64,000 nucleotides of DNA, taken from positions 3,187,484-3,251,483 of the forward strand of contig AP018269.1 in assembly GCA_003994795.1 (NCBI GenBank), read 5' to 3'. The notes beneath the pieces were generated by a model, which saw nothing but the letters and a program-made list of their open reading frames with translations, was not told the DNA's origin and did no database searches. The first letter of the stretch is position 1. Every line of letters begins with the position of its first letter. Source of the DNA: Cylindrospermum sp. NIES-4074. GTDB lineage: Bacteria; Cyanobacteriota; Cyanobacteriia; Cyanobacteriales; Nostocaceae. Below are positions 24,432 through 32,954 of this stretch, one piece after another. The translations under genes were made by a program, and so were the position numbers.

Positions 24432-25286
24432 TCACTCAAAAACCACTGTACGATTGCCATAGACTAACACACGGTTTTGTAAATGCGATCGCACCGCCCT
24501 AGCTAAAACAACTCGCTCCAAATCCTTCCCTTTCCTCACTAAATCATCCACCTCATCACGGTGGCTAACCCGCACCACATCCTGCTCAATAATCGGCCCG
24601 GCATCTAAATCAGCCGTCGCGTAATGAGCCGTAGCCCCAATAATTTTTACACCCCGTTCAAAAGCTCGGTGATAGGGATTTGCACCAATAAAAGCGGGTA
24701 GAAATGAGTGATGAATATTAATAATTTGCGGAAATTGGTTAATAAAATCTGCACTGACAATTTGCATATATTTCGCCAAAACAACTAAATCAATTTTGTA
24801 TCGTTGCAGTAATTCTAATTGTTTGGCTTCTTGTTCTTGTTTATTATCTTTAGTTATGGGAACATATTGATAATCAATGCCAAATTGCTCTGCTACTCCC
24901 TGTAAATCAGGATGGTTGCTAATAATTAAGGGAATCTCAGCAGTAAACTCCTTAGCTCGTTGGCGCCAAATTAAATCAAATAGACAATGGTCTTGGCGAC
25001 TCACCCAAATAGCAATGCGAGGCACAGTATCAGAAAAGTGTAATTCCCACTTAGCGCCTAAAGGTTGACCAATAGCATTAAACGCTGGGCCAATCAAATC
25101 TCGTGGTAAATTAAATCCATCTAACTGCCATTCTATGCGAGTGAGAAATAATCCAGCAGCAAAGTCTGTATGTTGGTCTGCATGGATAATATTACCACCA
25201 TTAGCATAGATAAAATTGGCAATTTTCGCCACTAATCCCCGTTGATCAGGACAGGAAATTAGTAATGTTGCTTTTGGATTTGTCAT
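24432..25286 (-). CDS. purU: Formyltetrahydrofolate deformylase
   Basis: 284 aa, usual length. An N-terminal ACT domain (TLLISCPDQRGLVAKIANFI) precedes the formyl-transferase-like catalytic domain with NIHHSFLPAFIGANPYHRAF and GATAHYATADLDAGPIIEQD. It hydrolyses 10-formyl-THF to formate and THF, balancing one-carbon pools in the cytoplasm. Monocistronic; no riboswitch seen upstream. Confidence 0.95.
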   Translation of the reverse strand: MTNPKATLLISCPDQRGLVAKIANFIYANGGNIIHADQHTDFAAGLFLTRIEWQLDGFNLPRDLIGPAFNAIGQPLGAKWELHFSDTVPRIAIWVSRQDHCLFDLIWRQRAKEFTAEIPLIISNHPDLQGVAEQFGIDYQYVPITKDNKQEQEAKQLELLQRYKIDLVVLAKYMQIVSADFINQFPQIINIHHSFLPAFIGANPYHRAFERGVKIIGATAHYATADLDAGPIIEQDVVRVSHRDEVDDLVRKGKDLERVVLARAVRSHLQNRVLVYGNRTVVFE

Positions 25287-25375
25287 GGGAATATCGACAT
25301 ATTAAAGAATAAATTGCTTGCAAAAATTCCAATCTATTATCAGAAACCCCAGTTAAATATCAGATTTATACTAAT

Positions 25376-25412
25376 AATTTATCTGTGTTTATCTGTGGTT
25401 TGATTTTCATCA
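25376..25412. repeat. Dispersed repeat (ATCTGTGTTTATCTGTGGTT type)
   Basis: The same sequence recurs at about 37167-37200 and, interrupted, at about 47681-47740. Confidence 0.7.
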
Positions 25413-25429
25413 AATTGATTCTTCCTAAA

Positions 25430-26047
25430 TTACTTGCTGTTTGTCGGAGTTGGTAGCGGAATATTTGGTGTAGGCAGTTTCTCAGTGCCGAGTTGCTGCC
25501 ACTCTGATATATCCCGATTTACGGCATTAGCAAAATCTGTAGATACCAAAATCACATTGATATTCTCATTTGGTTTAGCAGCAGCGTCAGCTTGAGCATA
25601 CAAGAAACGCTTGTTAAAATCAGCTTTACCTAAAATTAACTGGTGAGTTTGCTGATTTTTGAGATTGATATTAATAGTTGCTTCGGGTTGATCTAAACCG
25701 AACTCTGACATTTGGTTAGCTGGGGTTGATAAAGTGCGATCGATTTTACCTTTAACTAATAAATCTAGCAAATAAGAGACAATGGCATCATTTGCTGGTG
25801 TTGATATTGGAGACTTGATTAACCACTTAGGGTTATCAGATTGACCGTTGCGTTCTAGATTCAAAGTGACATTTTTTGTTTTTACCGTCAAAGATTGCAC
25901 ATCGTCGGCGGCGAAAGAGAAAATTTGCTGTTTTTGCTCCTGAGATTCTTCTCGCTGAGTTGCACCTTTAATTTCATGGAAGTAAACAAAGCCACCCAAG
26001 CCCAGCGCTAACAGTATCAAAATTAAAGTTGTTCGTGGCAATTTCAT
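25430..26047 (-). CDS. DUF4340 membrane-anchored protein
   Basis: 205 aa. One N-terminal membrane helix (TLILILLALGLGGFVYFHEI) and an extracytoplasmic domain with FSFAADDVQSLTVKTKNVTL-like features (F-x3-DV-x2-L pattern) and a second DUF4340 pattern, FGLDQPEATININLKNQQTH, LILGKADFNKRFLYAQ. It is the last gene of the GldA/F/G-like ABC operon, separated from it by heptamers. DUF4340 proteins usually accompany this transporter type; the role is unknown. Confidence 0.85.
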   Translation of the reverse strand: MKLPRTTLILILLALGLGGFVYFHEIKGATQREESQEQKQQIFSFAADDVQSLTVKTKNVTLNLERNGQSDNPKWLIKSPISTPANDAIVSYLLDLLVKGKIDRTLSTPANQMSEFGLDQPEATININLKNQQTHQLILGKADFNKRFLYAQADAAAKPNENINVILVSTDFANAVNRDISEWQQLGTEKLPTPNIPLPTPTNSK

Positions 26048-26050
26048 TTT

Positions 26051-26097
26051 TAGTCATTAGTCATTGGTCATTAGTCATTGGTCATTGGTCATTGGTT
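26051..26097. repeat. TCATTGG/TCATTAG heptamer tract
   Basis: About six heptamers between the GldG-like and DUF4340 genes. Confidence 0.9.
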
Positions 26098-27913
26098 AAC
26101 GGCGTCGCCACCAGATGATAGCTGCTGTGACTAAACCCATTAAGGGTAAAACTAGCAGCGATGACAAAGTTAAAAGATTAGCTTGAGTGGTTGATAAATT
26201 AATGCGACGGTTTTTGGTTTCTTTGGGGCGAATTGAAAGGGTTTGCTGGTCTTGTTGACTTAGCCAAGTTACTGAGTTGAGAAATACATCTCCATTTAGT
26301 TGCTGTGCAAATAAGCCGTCAGTAGCAAAATTAGAATTTCCTAAAACTACTAACCGGGATTCGGTGGCAGTTGGAGTGGGAGCAGGTGGGGAGGCAGGGG
26401 AGGCGGTTGGACTAGGGCTAGCTGAGGTTTGGGGTGTTGGTGAAGCTGTGGGTGAGGCGGTTGGACTGGGGCTAACTGAGGTTTGGGGTGTTGGTGAAGC
26501 TGTGGGTGAGGCAGTTGGACTGGGGCTAACTGAGGTTTGGGTTGTGGGTGATGGTAGGGGTGTAGGAGTTGGACTGGGGCTAGCTGTGGTTTGGGTTGTG
26601 GGTGATGGTAGGGGTGTGGGAGTGGGGGAAGTTTGGGGAGTTGGGGAAGTTTGGGTGGTGAGTTTTTTCTTTAATGCCGCGCCTAAAGTTAGAGGCCCTT
26701 TGAGGTCTTTACCGTCATTAAACTCTAACTTTTCGCTTTGCTGGTCGCTTTCTGCCCAGCTGCTGGGATAGGGTTTGGTTCGCAGTAGAGGAGTTGACTC
26801 AACACCAGCTACTGGGGCAATTTCCAGAGGTCGGGCAACTGGATAAAAAGAAATGCTGTTACCAAAGTCTTTGGTGATGGGATGTTGTCCGTATTCTGTC
26901 ACTAAGAGGGCAGCAGGGCCAAGTTTCAGGCTTTCCCCGGAGATATCAATTGCTAAACGATTATCTAAGCGTACACCCCATTCTTGCAGTAGGCTTTCAA
27001 GCTTGGTGTCGGTATTGGGGTCAATCATCAGCAGTAAGTTACCGCCACGATTAAGATAGTCTTGTAGGGCTGTGACTTCGCCATCAAAAAGCGATCGCTT
27101 GGGGCCAGCGACAACTACGACTGTGGCATCATCAGGAACTTTGGCGTTATCTGTTAAATTCAGCGGTGATGTAGCGAAGTTTTTATCACCTAATCCCTGA
27201 ATTGCTTGTGATATCGCCCCTTTACCGGCTGTTAGTTGGTGTTCGCCGTGACCTTGGAGAAAGTAAACTTTAACTTTGGTTAAACTGGTGATTTGTTGCA
27301 GGCGACTAGTTAACCTAACTTCTGTCAAACGTTCATTTTCATCCACTGTTTGCACTAATTGCCGTTTATCTCCAAATTCCAGATAAACTTCGCCATAATT
27401 TTTAATCCCAAACTTGTCTGCTAATCCTGGTCTAGCCTGGGGATTGACATACTCAAATTTAAATTTTGAATTTTGCCGCTGATAATTTTCTAATAATTCT
27501 CGGTCTTGGGGATTTTGATTGGCATCAAACACCCAGACTTTAACTGGCTGTGGCAAAGAACGAACTAATTCCCGTGACTGGGGGGCAAGGGTAAACAACT
27601 GAGTTTCTGTTAAGTCAAGCCGCTGGTGGTAGCGAGTGCCTAAAAAGTTGATTAATCCCAAAATCACGAAGACTGCCAGAGTTGCTACTAGGGCATTAGT
27701 ACCAGCTTGGGTAGAACGACGCGCCCACCATTTACTTTGCAGGCTTTGCAAAACTACCCATAACCCACAGATGACAATGCCTGTGATCACAAATGCTAAT
27801 GCGATCGCACTCCATTGTTCTGTCACTAACCTAGATGTTAAGCCGGCAACCACAAAGAACGGGCCCAGCCAAAACAGAAATTTCCAAAGTTGCTTTTTTG
27901 CGTAATTAGTCAT
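26096..27913 (-). CDS. GldG-like ABC transporter auxiliary protein with Ser/Thr/Pro linker
   Basis: 605 aa. Two N-terminal membrane helices (FLFWLGPFFVVAGL, IALAFVITGIVICGLWVVLQ) are followed by the GldG extracytoplasmic domain (KVYFLQGHGEHQLT, VVVVAGPKRSLFDGEVTALQ, NLLLMIDPNTDTKLESLL). A C-terminal membrane helix ends in WWRRR. Between them lies an unusual linker of about 100 residues, repeats of SPTPTASPTA-type units encoded by 54-bp tandem repeats (26405-26620). It pairs with the ATPase and permease upstream. The substrate is unknown in cyanobacteria. Confidence 0.88.
   Translation of the reverse strand: MTNYAKKQLWKFLFWLGPFFVVAGLTSRLVTEQWSAIALAFVITGIVICGLWVVLQSLQSKWWARRSTQAGTNALVATLAVFVILGLINFLGTRYHQRLDLTETQLFTLAPQSRELVRSLPQPVKVWVFDANQNPQDRELLENYQRQNSKFKFEYVNPQARPGLADKFGIKNYGEVYLEFGDKRQLVQTVDENERLTEVRLTSRLQQITSLTKVKVYFLQGHGEHQLTAGKGAISQAIQGLGDKNFATSPLNLTDNAKVPDDATVVVVAGPKRSLFDGEVTALQDYLNRGGNLLLMIDPNTDTKLESLLQEWGVRLDNRLAIDISGESLKLGPAALLVTEYGQHPITKDFGNSISFYPVARPLEIAPVAGVESTPLLRTKPYPSSWAESDQQSEKLEFNDGKDLKGPLTLGAALKKKLTTQTSPTPQTSPTPTPLPSPTTQTTASPSPTPTPLPSPTTQTSVSPSPTASPTASPTPQTSVSPSPTASPTASPTPQTSASPSPTASPASPPAPTPTATESRLVVLGNSNFATDGLFAQQLNGDVFLNSVTWLSQQDQQTLSIRPKETKNRRINLSTTQANLLTLSSLLVLPLMGLVTAAIIWWRRR
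26405..26620. repeat. Four 54-bp tandem repeats in the GldG-like gene
   Basis: Units begin GGTTGGACTAGGGCTAGCTG or a close variant and recur every 54 bases. They encode 18-residue Pro/Ser/Thr-rich units in an extracytoplasmic linker. Confidence 0.85.
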
Positions 27914-27924
27914 TGGTCAATTGG

Positions 27925-28035
27925 AAGAGGGTGTAGGGGGTAGGGTGTAGGGTGTAGGGTAAGAAGAGGAAAGGGAGAAGGGGGGAAATACTTTTTTTCT
28001 ACCCCACACCCCACACCCCACACCCCACACCCTTC
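27925..28035. repeat. GGGTGTA / CCCCACA heptamer tracts
   Basis: Two heptamer runs fill the spacer between the permease and GldG-like genes (27928-27960 and 27998-28032). Their approximately complementary sequences could pair into an RNA hairpin. Confidence 0.85.
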
Positions 28036-28042
28036 TTTTCTA

Positions 28043-28855
28043 CTAATTACGTTGAAAGCGCAGTGCATCAATTGATTGGGCTGTGAGAAAGATGCCCAAA
28101 ACAATGTAACTGGCAAATAAAATCAAAGCGCTGGTATCAAAAATACCTTGAACTAAGGTGCTGTAATGTTTGAGCAATGACAGATTACCCAAGGCTTCAC
28201 CCACGGGGCCGGGAATGGTTTTGGCAATCAAATCAATGAATAACAACAATAAAATTACAGCAAAAGTGAGGACGGCAGATAAAATTGTGCTGTCTGTTAA
28301 TGAGGAAATAAACATTCCCAAAGACAAAATGGCTGCTGCTAGCAAGATAACTCCCAAATGACCTAGTAAGGGAATTGTGAGTGACATTGGGGGATTTGAT
28401 GCGCTGATAGCGAACGTCTCAAAGGCCAGCATGGGCAAAACCATTGTGATAAAAAACGTTAGCACCCCTAATAATTTACCCACTGCCACTGCCCAGTTGG
28501 TGACTGGTGACGTGGCTAGGAGTTCTAAAGTGCCCCGCTTGCGTTCTTCGGCATAAAGTCCCATTGAGAGAATTGGCAGCACGAATAATAACAGCCAACT
28601 CATACTATCCAAAAATGCCCGCACAAATTCATAGGGAACATCTATCGAGGTTGGGGCTATGCCATATTGTTGCGCTTCTAAATCTTTGGTGGCAGCATAA
28701 GCTAAAATGCCGTTTTCACCTAGCAAAATGATGACTAAGAATAAACCGGCAATGAACCAAAACACGCCGGCGATCGCATAAGCCAAAGGTGACACAAAAT
28801 AACTTTGTAACTCTCGACGATAAATTGCAATTATATTACTCAGTACTATACCCAT
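28043..28855 (-). CDS. ABC-2 type permease (GldF-like)
   Basis: 270 aa with six predicted membrane helices. The pattern IIAIYRRELQSYFVSPLAYA and EERKRGTLELLATSPVTNWA is typical of the family. Its ATG directly abuts the TAG of the ATPase gene (zero spacing), implying translational coupling. It forms the membrane channel of the GldA/F/G-like transporter. Confidence 0.92.
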   Translation of the reverse strand: MGIVLSNIIAIYRRELQSYFVSPLAYAIAGVFWFIAGLFLVIILLGENGILAYAATKDLEAQQYGIAPTSIDVPYEFVRAFLDSMSWLLLFVLPILSMGLYAEERKRGTLELLATSPVTNWAVAVGKLLGVLTFFITMVLPMLAFETFAISASNPPMSLTIPLLGHLGVILLAAAILSLGMFISSLTDSTILSAVLTFAVILLLLFIDLIAKTIPGPVGEALGNLSLLKHYSTLVQGIFDTSALILFASYIVLGIFLTAQSIDALRFQRN

Positions 28856-29845
28856 CTATGCGGCTTCTCCTTCTTGGGTGGCTACTGAGTCTACCTCAGT
28901 TGGCAAATTCTTTTCTTCTGTAGTTAGTTGCAAAAACACGTCTTCTAAAGTAGCGCTGACTCGTCGCATTTCATGTAAACCAAATCCTGCACGCACTAAG
29001 GCTGTAGCAATATCCCGTCCTGGTTCTTTTCCGGGTTGGGAAATCACTCGCAGGTAAGCACGGTCTATTGCCGCAGTCGGCATTGATTCTACCAGACTCA
29101 CACCAGATATATTGTGTAGCACTTGTTTTGCTAAAGCAGGCTCTCCTGTGATTTCAATTTCATATCCTGAGCCGCTTGTCAATTGGGTCATCAATTTTTC
29201 TGGCGTATTTGTCGCTACTACCTTGCCGCCGTTAATAATGGCAACCCGGCTACAGGTCATGCTGACTTCTGGCAAAATGTGGGTGGAGAGAATAATTGTG
29301 TGCGTTCCTGCAAGGCTTTTAATTAAATTCCGCACTTCAATAATTTGTCGAGGATCAAGTCCAACTGTGGGTTCATCGAGAATAATTGCTGGTGGATCAT
29401 GAACGATCGCTTGGGCAATACCCACTCTTTGACGATATCCTTTGGAAAGCTTACGAATAATTACTTGGCGCTTTTCTAGCAAATTACACCGTTCCATCGC
29501 GGCTGTCACCTTGTTGGGGCGATCGCCTGCGGATATTCCCTTAATTTGCGCTACAAAATGCAGAAACCCCTCCACTGTCATCTCTGGATATAACGGTGGT
29601 GTTTCTGGTAAATAGCCAATTCGCTGACGTACCAACAGGGAATCGTCATGGACATCATAACCAGCAATTCGGGCTGTGCCTTGAGTTGCAGGTAAATAAC
29701 CTGCCAAAATTCGCATGGTTGTAGTTTTACCCGCGCCATTAGGGCCTAAAAACCCCAAAATTTCCCCTTGTTCAACGCTGAAAGTGACATCAGTAATCGC
29801 TGGGGTGGAACCGTAAACCTTACTCAGATGCTCAACTTCAATCAT
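28856..29845 (-). CDS. ABC transporter ATPase (GldA/NatA-like)
   Basis: 329 aa. Walker A GPNGAGKTT, signature LSKGYRQRVGIAQAI, Walker B PAIILDEPTVGLDP, and the switch His in ILSTHILPEVS are all present. The C-terminal domain ends ATLEDVFLQLTTEE as in ABC-2 exporter ATPases. First gene of the operon ATPase, permease, GldG-like, DUF4340. It energises export or a membrane-remodelling role; the substrate is not inferable. Confidence 0.93.
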   Translation of the reverse strand: MIEVEHLSKVYGSTPAITDVTFSVEQGEILGFLGPNGAGKTTTMRILAGYLPATQGTARIAGYDVHDDSLLVRQRIGYLPETPPLYPEMTVEGFLHFVAQIKGISAGDRPNKVTAAMERCNLLEKRQVIIRKLSKGYRQRVGIAQAIVHDPPAIILDEPTVGLDPRQIIEVRNLIKSLAGTHTIILSTHILPEVSMTCSRVAIINGGKVVATNTPEKLMTQLTSGSGYEIEITGEPALAKQVLHNISGVSLVESMPTAAIDRAYLRVISQPGKEPGRDIATALVRAGFGLHEMRRVSATLEDVFLQLTTEEKNLPTEVDSVATQEGEAA

Positions 29846-29903
29846 TGGTCTGATGGCGATCGCAATTTAATATCAACAATATTAAACTACAAGCCAGGGA
29901 AGG

Positions 29904-29931
29904 AGTGGGGTGTGGGGTGTGGGGTGTGGGG
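29904..29931. repeat. GTGGGGT heptamer tract
   Basis: Four heptamers between the divergent ABC operon and the M41-like gene. Confidence 0.85.
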
Positions 29932-30045
29932 AAAAGGCTGCGTCAGGATTTTAGTTTTCTAGATAAAATCTGGGATGTTAACAAAATAAGGGTGTGCGAT
30001 CGCCTCATAATAAAGAAAGATTAAGCTGCACTCAGAAAACTACTA

Positions 30046-30726
30046 ATGAGCCAGACTGCCCTAAATTTAGTTGCTATATCTGTCTTTATCATGACCCTAT
30101 CGATACTGTTGGGGCCATTGTTTAACTTTTCATCTACAGTTCCGGCCATTGCTACCTTTACTCTTTTGGGGATAGCTACCTTAGATAATTTCAGTTTGCA
30201 GGGGCAGGGAGGTACTATATTTTTAGATTGGATTGCCAGTTTTTCTAAAGAACATCGCGATCGCATTGTTCACCACGAAGCCGGACACTTTCTCATTGCT
30301 AACCTGTTGGGAATTCCCGTTACTGGCTATACTCTCAGCGCGTGGGAAGCTTGGAAACAGGGACAACCTGGACAAGGTGGGGTGGCTTTTGAGGATGACG
30401 AATTAGCTTCTCAATTGAAAGTGGGGAAAATTGGTGCCCAAATGCTCGATCGCTATTGTACTGTTTGGATGGCAGGGATTGCGGCAGAAACTTTAGTGTT
30501 TAATAATGCTGAAGGTGGTAAAGATGACAAAAGCAAGTTAACAGGGGTCTTGACAATTGTGGGTTTTTCTGAATCAGTTTGTCAGCAAAAACTGCGATTT
30601 CATACCCTGCAAGCAAAAACCCTACTAGAAGAAAATTTGTCTAGTTACGAAGCTTTAGTTAAGGCTATGGAACAACGCGCTTCTGTCGCAGATTGTCAAA
30701 CTGCGATCGCCAACGCTAAGTTATGA
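30046..30726 (+). CDS. M41/FtsH-like zinc peptidase without AAA domain
   Basis: 226 aa. Two N-terminal hydrophobic segments (VAISVFIMTLSILLGPLF, AIATFTLLGIATL) precede a domain with HHEAGHFLIANLLGIPVTGY, an intact HExxH zinc site as in FtsH peptidase domains. No Walker motifs exist, so it cannot use ATP itself. A downstream WMAGIAAETLVF matches the M41 second conserved helix. Probably a thylakoid or plasma-membrane protein; related ATPase-free proteins occur in cyanobacteria and plants. Substrate unknown. Confidence 0.8.
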   Translation: MSQTALNLVAISVFIMTLSILLGPLFNFSSTVPAIATFTLLGIATLDNFSLQGQGGTIFLDWIASFSKEHRDRIVHHEAGHFLIANLLGIPVTGYTLSAWEAWKQGQPGQGGVAFEDDELASQLKVGKIGAQMLDRYCTVWMAGIAAETLVFNNAEGGKDDKSKLTGVLTIVGFSESVCQQKLRFHTLQAKTLLEENLSSYEALVKAMEQRASVADCQTAIANAKL

Positions 30727-30749
30727 AAAACATGGTTTAATTGAACCTC

Positions 30750-30808
30750 TCAGCACTCCACACTCCACACTCAGCACTCCAAACTCAGCACTCAGCACTC
30801 AGCACTCT
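30750..30808. repeat. ACTCAGC/ACTCCAC heptamer tract
   Basis: About eight heptamers fill the spacer between the convergent protease and GGDEF genes and end just at the GGDEF stop codon. Confidence 0.9.
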
Positions 30809-31833
30809 TAAGAAGAAACGGCTTTCAGACACGATATATGGGAAATGTGATCCCAACTAACAACCTTGTTACGGCCAGTGGCTTTTGCTTCTAATAGGCA
30901 TTGGTCGGCACGATGTAGCAGCGTTAAACCTTGTTCGTCATCTTCTGGTTCAAGACAGGCTGCACCTAAACTAATTGTGACATTAATAGTTAGTTGACTA
31001 TTGATAGCAAATGGTTCTTCACTGACTACGCGATTGAGACGACGGGCTACAGATAGGGCTTCTTCTCTGGCTGTGTTCGCCAAAAGCACCACAAATTCTT
31101 CACCTCCATAACGGAATGGAGTGTCTTGAATCCGTAGACTGTGACGCAAACGGGCACAAAGTAATTGTAAAACGCGATCGCCAACTAAATGACCGTAAGA
31201 ATCATTAACTTTCTTAAAATAGTCTACGTCAAGTATAATTAGACTCAGGGGGTCTCTCTGAGTTCTAGCTTTTTTAATTTGTCTGGGTAATTCCCACTCT
31301 AAAGCACGACGGTTATTTAATTCTGTCAAAGAATCGGCTAAGGCGATCGTTGACAATAAATCATTTGTTCGGAGCAAATCACGGTATTTTTGCGCTTTCC
31401 GCAAGCCAACGGTCAGTTGAGCTAGTATAAGTTGGTGATTAGCATTTAACTGTGTCGAGGTATCAGCTGTCTTTTCTGCGGGTAAGTGCCAAATATAAGC
31501 ATCAGCCCCTTGCTTTAAGGCAGAGGAAGTCATTTCCAACTCCCACTCCCAGCTATGCTTGCTTCTATCAGCGAGTTGCTGAGGACGATCCTCTAACAGA
31601 ATACAGTAGATCCAAGATATCTTTGTCTGGTCTTTCAACCAACAACACAGCTCCATGCTGCCATCTTGCCTAGCTTGCACAAGTATAATATCAGGCGGCG
31701 CAACTTGAATGCGCGACACTGCCTCATTGACATTGGCGATAATTTCTACGCTAAAAGCGGTTGGATAGCGGATCTGATCCGGAAGTGTGGCTAGAAAGTC
31801 TTCACTTCCAAAGACCAGAATGGAAATATTCAT
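30808..31833 (-). CDS. Diguanylate cyclase with N-terminal receiver-like domain
   Basis: 341 aa. The C-terminal GGDEF domain has the active-site motif YGGEEF and DSLTELNNRRALEWELPRQI, IILDVDYFKKVNDSYGHLVG. An N-terminal domain of about 150 residues looks like a degenerate receiver (PPDIILVQARQDGSMELCCW) without a clear set of acidic residues plus Asp. It should make cyclic-di-GMP. The RxxD inhibitory site is not evident. Monocistronic. Confidence 0.9.
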   Translation of the reverse strand: MNISILVFGSEDFLATLPDQIRYPTAFSVEIIANVNEAVSRIQVAPPDIILVQARQDGSMELCCWLKDQTKISWIYCILLEDRPQQLADRSKHSWEWELEMTSSALKQGADAYIWHLPAEKTADTSTQLNANHQLILAQLTVGLRKAQKYRDLLRTNDLLSTIALADSLTELNNRRALEWELPRQIKKARTQRDPLSLIILDVDYFKKVNDSYGHLVGDRVLQLLCARLRHSLRIQDTPFRYGGEEFVVLLANTAREEALSVARRLNRVVSEEPFAINSQLTINVTISLGAACLEPEDDEQGLTLLHRADQCLLEAKATGRNKVVSWDHISHISCLKAVSS

Positions 31834-32300
31834 TGCTTTGCGTTTTGCCCTATTTCAAGATCAAGGATACAACCTTGGTAATACTTGCTGGTCTACCTGA
31901 ACCGATGAATATGGCGGTATATTCTGCAAGGGGATATCACATCATACTTGATTGTCATACCCCTAAATTCACAATCAATTGTCAATTTTCATCTCCTCTT
32001 CATTACTTTATTTTTCTACGGCCGCTAAAAAATAAATTCCGATCTCCACTGTGAGCCTTTAGAGATTTTTTTTGAAACCGTATAAGCACTGAAATTTAAT
32101 AATAAAAATAAAATAAATAACAGTATTTACCGATTTGCTAATCTCAAATCATTACACTGATAAGTAATTTGCTGTGTTGAGCAGTTTAGGTAACTAAATA
32201 TTTACAGTATTTTCCGGTTGAAGTTGACTATCCTTTCTGTAAAAACCGAATTCAAATGTATAAAGAAATGTTGCTGTTGATTAATGCTATATCAATAATC
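31834..32300. other. Spacer, no gene found
   Basis: AT-rich 467 bp upstream of the GGDEF gene and downstream of the small HMA-like gene. No convincing ORF or RNA. Confidence 0.5.
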
Positions 32301-32501
32301 TTAATAACCTTCAATGGTATAACCAGCTGCAACAATTAACTGCTTGATTGATTCCTCAGAAGCTTTGGATTCCACTGTCACAATTTTAGAGTTGACATCT
32401 ACATTGACTTTGGCCTGAGGTTCCAGAAGATGGATAGATTCAGTAATAGCTGCTGCACTTTTTTCACCAGCAAGATTCGATACTTTTAGTTTTAGTGCCA
32501 T
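32301..32501 (-). CDS. Heavy-metal-associated-fold protein lacking the CxxC site
   Basis: 66 aa from the ATG at 32501. The size and beta-alpha-beta pattern (ALKLKVSNLA, ITESIHLLEPQAKVNVDVNS, KIVTVESKASEESIKQLIVA, AGYTIEGY) match small copper-chaperone-like proteins. In place of the usual metal loop with two Cys it has NLAGEKSAA, and there is no cysteine in the whole protein. It cannot bind metal in the usual way and may have been repurposed. Confidence 0.75.
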   Translation of the reverse strand: MALKLKVSNLAGEKSAAAITESIHLLEPQAKVNVDVNSKIVTVESKASEESIKQLIVAAGYTIEGY

Positions 32502-32507
32502 ACTCAA

Positions 32508-32954
32508 CTTTTATTGGGGAATTTTAAATTATTTACTTAAATTTAAGTATTCTTGATGAAGAATGGCATTGTCATCCCGCTAGGGTTATATAGGAATTAT
32601 TTGCGTAGGTAGGGAATAGGGAAGAGGGGATATCAAGTTATGGGTCGTTTTTTCAGAAATCAAATACGAGTCCTATATCTATAGCAACCTTCTCGGTGGT
32701 TAGGACGGTGTTGATTCCTCAAAGCCTTGAAGCAACTGGGTTTATACTCAGCACTTTGCTATATATGAGTTTCTGGGTATTGGGGAACTCAGGGCCTGGG
32801 GATTGGCAACATAAAGAAACAAGAGGCAAGATTATAGAATTATGATCATGGGGCAAATATGCTCAGTCAGCGGTAAACTTTGAGCACAGATGCCTCTGAA
32901 GACGCTAAAAGCGGATGTTCCCCAGTTGATTGAACCTAATGCAAGCAAACAGCC
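32508..32954. other. Spacer upstream of alaS
   Basis: 447 bp. No gene recognised; only minor repeats. It should hold the alaS promoter. I see no tRNA-like or T-box structure. Confidence 0.4.

Noticed and set aside
26277-26771. 164-codon plus-strand ORF rich in Gly and Val
   Set aside because: Antisense of the Ser/Thr/Pro repeat linker in the GldG-like gene.
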